Below are positions 62,366-64,000 of a stretch of 64,000 nt of DNA, piece by piece. The DNA lies in assembly GCA_900119535.1 (NCBI GenBank), contig FPJT01000006.1, positions 124,001 through 188,000 on the forward strand. Reading direction: 5' to 3'. The notes under the pieces are model-generated. The model ran no database searches. It was not told where the DNA came from and was given only the letters and a program-made list of their open reading frames with translations. Made by a program: the position numbers and the translations under genes. Each line of letters opens with the position of its first letter. Within the stretch, counting starts at the first letter, position 1. The stretch comes from Ruminococcus sp. XPD3002. GTDB lineage: Bacteria > Bacillota > Clostridia > Oscillospirales > Ruminococcaceae.

Positions 62366-63000
62366 AAGATAAGATAGAATACGTTCTGCCTTCGGATATC
62401 GAACGGCGGAGCTTCGAGATAATACGCTCGGAACTGGGCGAACGTACTTTCCCCGACGAGATAAGTCCAATAGTAATACGTGCTATACACACAACTGCGG
62501 ACTTCGACTACGCAGATAACCTGTGGTTCTCGGAAAACGCCGTGAGCATCGCACTGAACACACTGAAACAGGGTGCAACGATAGTCACAGACACCAACAT
62601 GGCAAAGTCCGGTATAAACAAAGCCGCCCTTGCACGACACGGCTGTCAGTGCTGCTGCTTCATGGCGGATGAGGACGTTGCAGAAGCTGCAAAAAAGAAT
62701 GGTACTACCCGTGCGACCGCTTCAGTGGATAAAGCCGCAGATATAGACGGACCTGTCATATACGCCGTGGGAAATGCTCCTACTGCGCTGATACGCCTGT
62801 GTGAACACATCGAAAAAGGTTCTTTCCGTCCCGAACTTGTGATAGGTATGCCTGTAGGCTTCGTGAACGTTGTACAGTCCAAAGAAATGCTTATCGAATC
62901 GGGAATCCCCTGTATAGTTGCAAGAGGAAGAAAGGGCGGAAGCAATGTAGCTGCGGCAGTATGCAATGCCCTCCTTTATATGCTTGACGGCAAAAAGTAA
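62362..63000 (+). CDS. cbiC: Cobalt-precorrin-8 methylmutase
   Basis: Moves the C11 methyl to C12 to give cobyrinate; 212 residues (also CobH). The catalytic His lies in IVIRAIHTTADFDYADN (about 37-53), followed by TDTNMAKSGINK (about 75-86) and the C-terminal GMPVGFVNVVQSKEML (about 158-173). It ends the twelve-gene run; about 50 bases separate it from the next promoter, with no clear terminator. Confidence 0.96.
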   Translation: MKDKIEYVLPSDIERRSFEIIRSELGERTFPDEISPIVIRAIHTTADFDYADNLWFSENAVSIALNTLKQGATIVTDTNMAKSGINKAALARHGCQCCCFMADEDVAEAAKKNGTTRATASVDKAADIDGPVIYAVGNAPTALIRLCEHIEKGSFRPELVIGMPVGFVNVVQSKEMLIESGIPCIVARGRKGGSNVAAAVCNALLYMLDGKK

Positions 63001-63050
63001 AAACAAAAGTGCATAAGACTTGTATATAACGTATATTTTCTTACTTTTGC

Positions 63051-63079
63051 TTGAAATAACAGATCTCATCTGATATAAT
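63051..63079 (+). promoter_or_regulatory. Sigma-A-type promoter for riboswitch-cbiK
   Basis: TTGAAA (63051-63056), 17-base spacer, TATAAT (63074-63079), just upstream of the riboswitch. Confidence 0.8.
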
Positions 63080-63086
63080 TATCTAT

Positions 63087-63300
63087 GTTCATTAATATCA
63101 TAACATACGGTGCCTGCTGCCGATAACGGTGAAGCAGGGTAAAAGGGAAGCAGGTCAGAATCCTGCACGATCTCGTCACTGTGTACGGGGAGCAATATGC
63201 TGAGGCTTTGAGCCATGCCACTGAGTAATCGGGAAGGCTGCATAAAGCAATGATCCGAAAGTCAGGAAACCTGCCGTTATGTTGGTACACGATCGAAAGA
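63087..63300 (+). ncRNA. Cobalamin riboswitch
   Basis: The leader between the promoter and cbiK carries the conserved cobalamin aptamer elements in order: GGTGCCTGC at the 5' side, GGGAAGCAGGTCAGAATCC (63146-63164 region), GCCACTG (63219 region), GGGAAGG, and the B12 box AGTCAGGAAACCTGCC (63260-63275). Spacing and order are right for the class; the boundaries are approximate. A terminator hairpin follows, so binding of a cobalamin probably stops transcription of cbiK and genes after it. Confidence 0.92.
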
Positions 63301-63354
63301 TCAGGTCACGAGGCATTGACCGTACCGATAACCCCTCATGGGGTTTATTGTCAT

Positions 63355-63381
63355 GCCTTCTGTATTGCAGAGGGCTTTTTT
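63355..63381 (+). terminator. Riboswitch expression-platform terminator
   Basis: GCCTTCTG (63355-63362) pairs with CAGAGGGC (63368-63375), then TTTTTT. Upstream GGCATTGAC (63312-63320) can pair with GTCATGCC (63350-63357) and would use the same GCC, giving a candidate antiterminator. A separate AACCCC/GGGGTT hairpin lies at 63330-63345. Confidence 0.82.
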
Positions 63382-63420
63382 GATGTACTGATCGTGCCTT
63401 TACAGAAAGGAATTGTTAAC

Positions 63421-64000
63421 ATGAAAAAGATCACAGCACTCATCATCTGTCTTGCAGCAGTAACTGCATCATTCGCTTCATGCGGAAATCAGGCAAGTTC
63501 TTCCGAAAGCACTGCCGCTTCAGAGGAAGTTACAACAGCCGCAGAGACTGAGCCCGAAACAGAGGCAGAGACACAGGAGGAAACTACAGAAATGGCTACA
63601 GAAGAAGTTACAGAAGCTGAGGAAGCGGAAGACGAGGAGAACTACGATACAGGCGACGCTTCACTTGATAACATCCGCAACGAGGACAATATCGGCGATA
63701 ACGAACTCCTTGTACTGAGCTTCGGTACAAGCTATAATGACAGCCGCCGTCTCACTATCGGTGCTATCGAAGGTGCTCTTGCTGACGCTTTCCCGGAGTA
63801 CTCAGTACGCCGCGGATTCACTGCAAATATCATCATCGACCACGTTAACCGCCGTGACGGTATCCTTATCGACGATGTAGAGGCTGCACTTAAGCGTGCA
63901 GAGGATAACGGTGTAAAGAAGCTTGTTGTTCAGCCTACACACCTTATGAATGGTCTTGAATACAACGATATAGTCAAGGAAGTCGGCAAGCATGCTGACG
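63421..64000 (+). CDS. cbiK: Lipoprotein-type sirohydrochlorin cobaltochelatase (partial)
   Basis: Inserts Co2+ into sirohydrochlorin, the metal-insertion step of anaerobic cobalamin synthesis. Unlike cytoplasmic CbiK, it starts with a signal peptide and a lipobox-like SFASCG (Cys about residue 21), then a Glu/Thr-rich linker to about residue 80. The chelatase domain begins LLVLSFGTSYNDSRR and contains VVQPTHLMNGLEYND with the metal-binding His (about 173). The gene runs off the window's right edge after 193 codons. AAAGGAA precedes the ATG by eight bases. An extracytoplasmic location is inferred from the signal. Confidence 0.9.
   Translation, partial: MKKITALIICLAAVTASFASCGNQASSSESTAASEEVTTAAETEPETEAETQEETTEMATEEVTEAEEAEDEENYDTGDASLDNIRNEDNIGDNELLVLSFGTSYNDSRRLTIGAIEGALADAFPEYSVRRGFTANIIIDHVNRRDGILIDDVEAALKRAEDNGVKKLVVQPTHLMNGLEYNDIVKEVGKHAD

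Overview
The window looks like a chromosomal segment of an anaerobic, low-to-mid GC clostridial gut bacterium, most likely Ruminococcus or a close relative in the Oscillospiraceae. The reasons are a secreted pectinesterase-pectate lyase with a C-terminal type I dockerin (a cellulosome-type attachment module), an Rnf complex, a PolC-type replicative polymerase, short-form HisG with HisZ, anaerobic (cbi-type) cobalamin synthesis, and many lipoproteins with Thr/Pro/Glu-rich linkers. The species cannot be fixed from sequence alone.

Layout. (1) 1-3334: rnfC-D-G-E on the minus strand, cut by the left edge, divergent from secA. (2) 3515-11293: secA, two related lipoproteins around a methyltransferase and Hsp33, hflX, tRNA-Ser(CGA). 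(3) 11294-14398: guaA flanked by non-housekeeping DNA: a possible integrase relic upstream and, downstream, a GGCAAC-repeat region, an AT-rich GIY-YIG gene broken by an in-frame TAA, and a 49-codon small gene. (4) 14410-24441: a his operon on the minus strand, hisZ-G-D-x-C-B-H-x-phosphatase-A-x-F-deaminase-GNAT-I-E, interleaved with small membrane genes, one of them frameshifted. (5) 24443-36103: pyrH-frr-uppS-cdsA-dxr-rseP-rnz-ispG-polC, coupling ribosome recycling, isoprenoid and lipid-carrier synthesis, membrane proteolysis and replication. (6) 36250-41730: two tRNA-Ser genes, plsY, an ECF sigma/anti-sigma pair, a large GT-C-like membrane protein and a small hypothetical gene. (7) 41782-47790: a DNA glycosylase, a TPM-domain lipoprotein, a small alarmone synthetase, two methyltransferases, a tRNA-Cys/Gly/Asp/Val cluster, and a TetR-isochorismatase pair. 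(8) 47807-51323: the dockerin pectinase. (9) 51394-64000: a twelve-gene anaerobic cobalamin operon (cbiD to cbiC), followed by a cobalamin riboswitch with an intrinsic terminator in front of a lipoprotein-type cobaltochelatase CbiK cut by the right edge.

How the genes work together. The cobalamin block encodes most steps from cobalt-sirohydrochlorin ring contraction through amidation and aminopropanol attachment; CbiL (C20 methylation) and nucleotide-loop genes are not visible. The his block encodes every histidine step except an obvious histidinol-phosphate phosphatase, and a Cys-based phosphatase gene sits in the operon as a candidate. Most promoters listed are close sigma-A matches with 16-18 bp spacing. 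No CRISPR array, complete prophage or insertion sequence was seen. The least explained parts are the guaA-flanking DNA, the interleaved his-operon genes and the exported CbiK.
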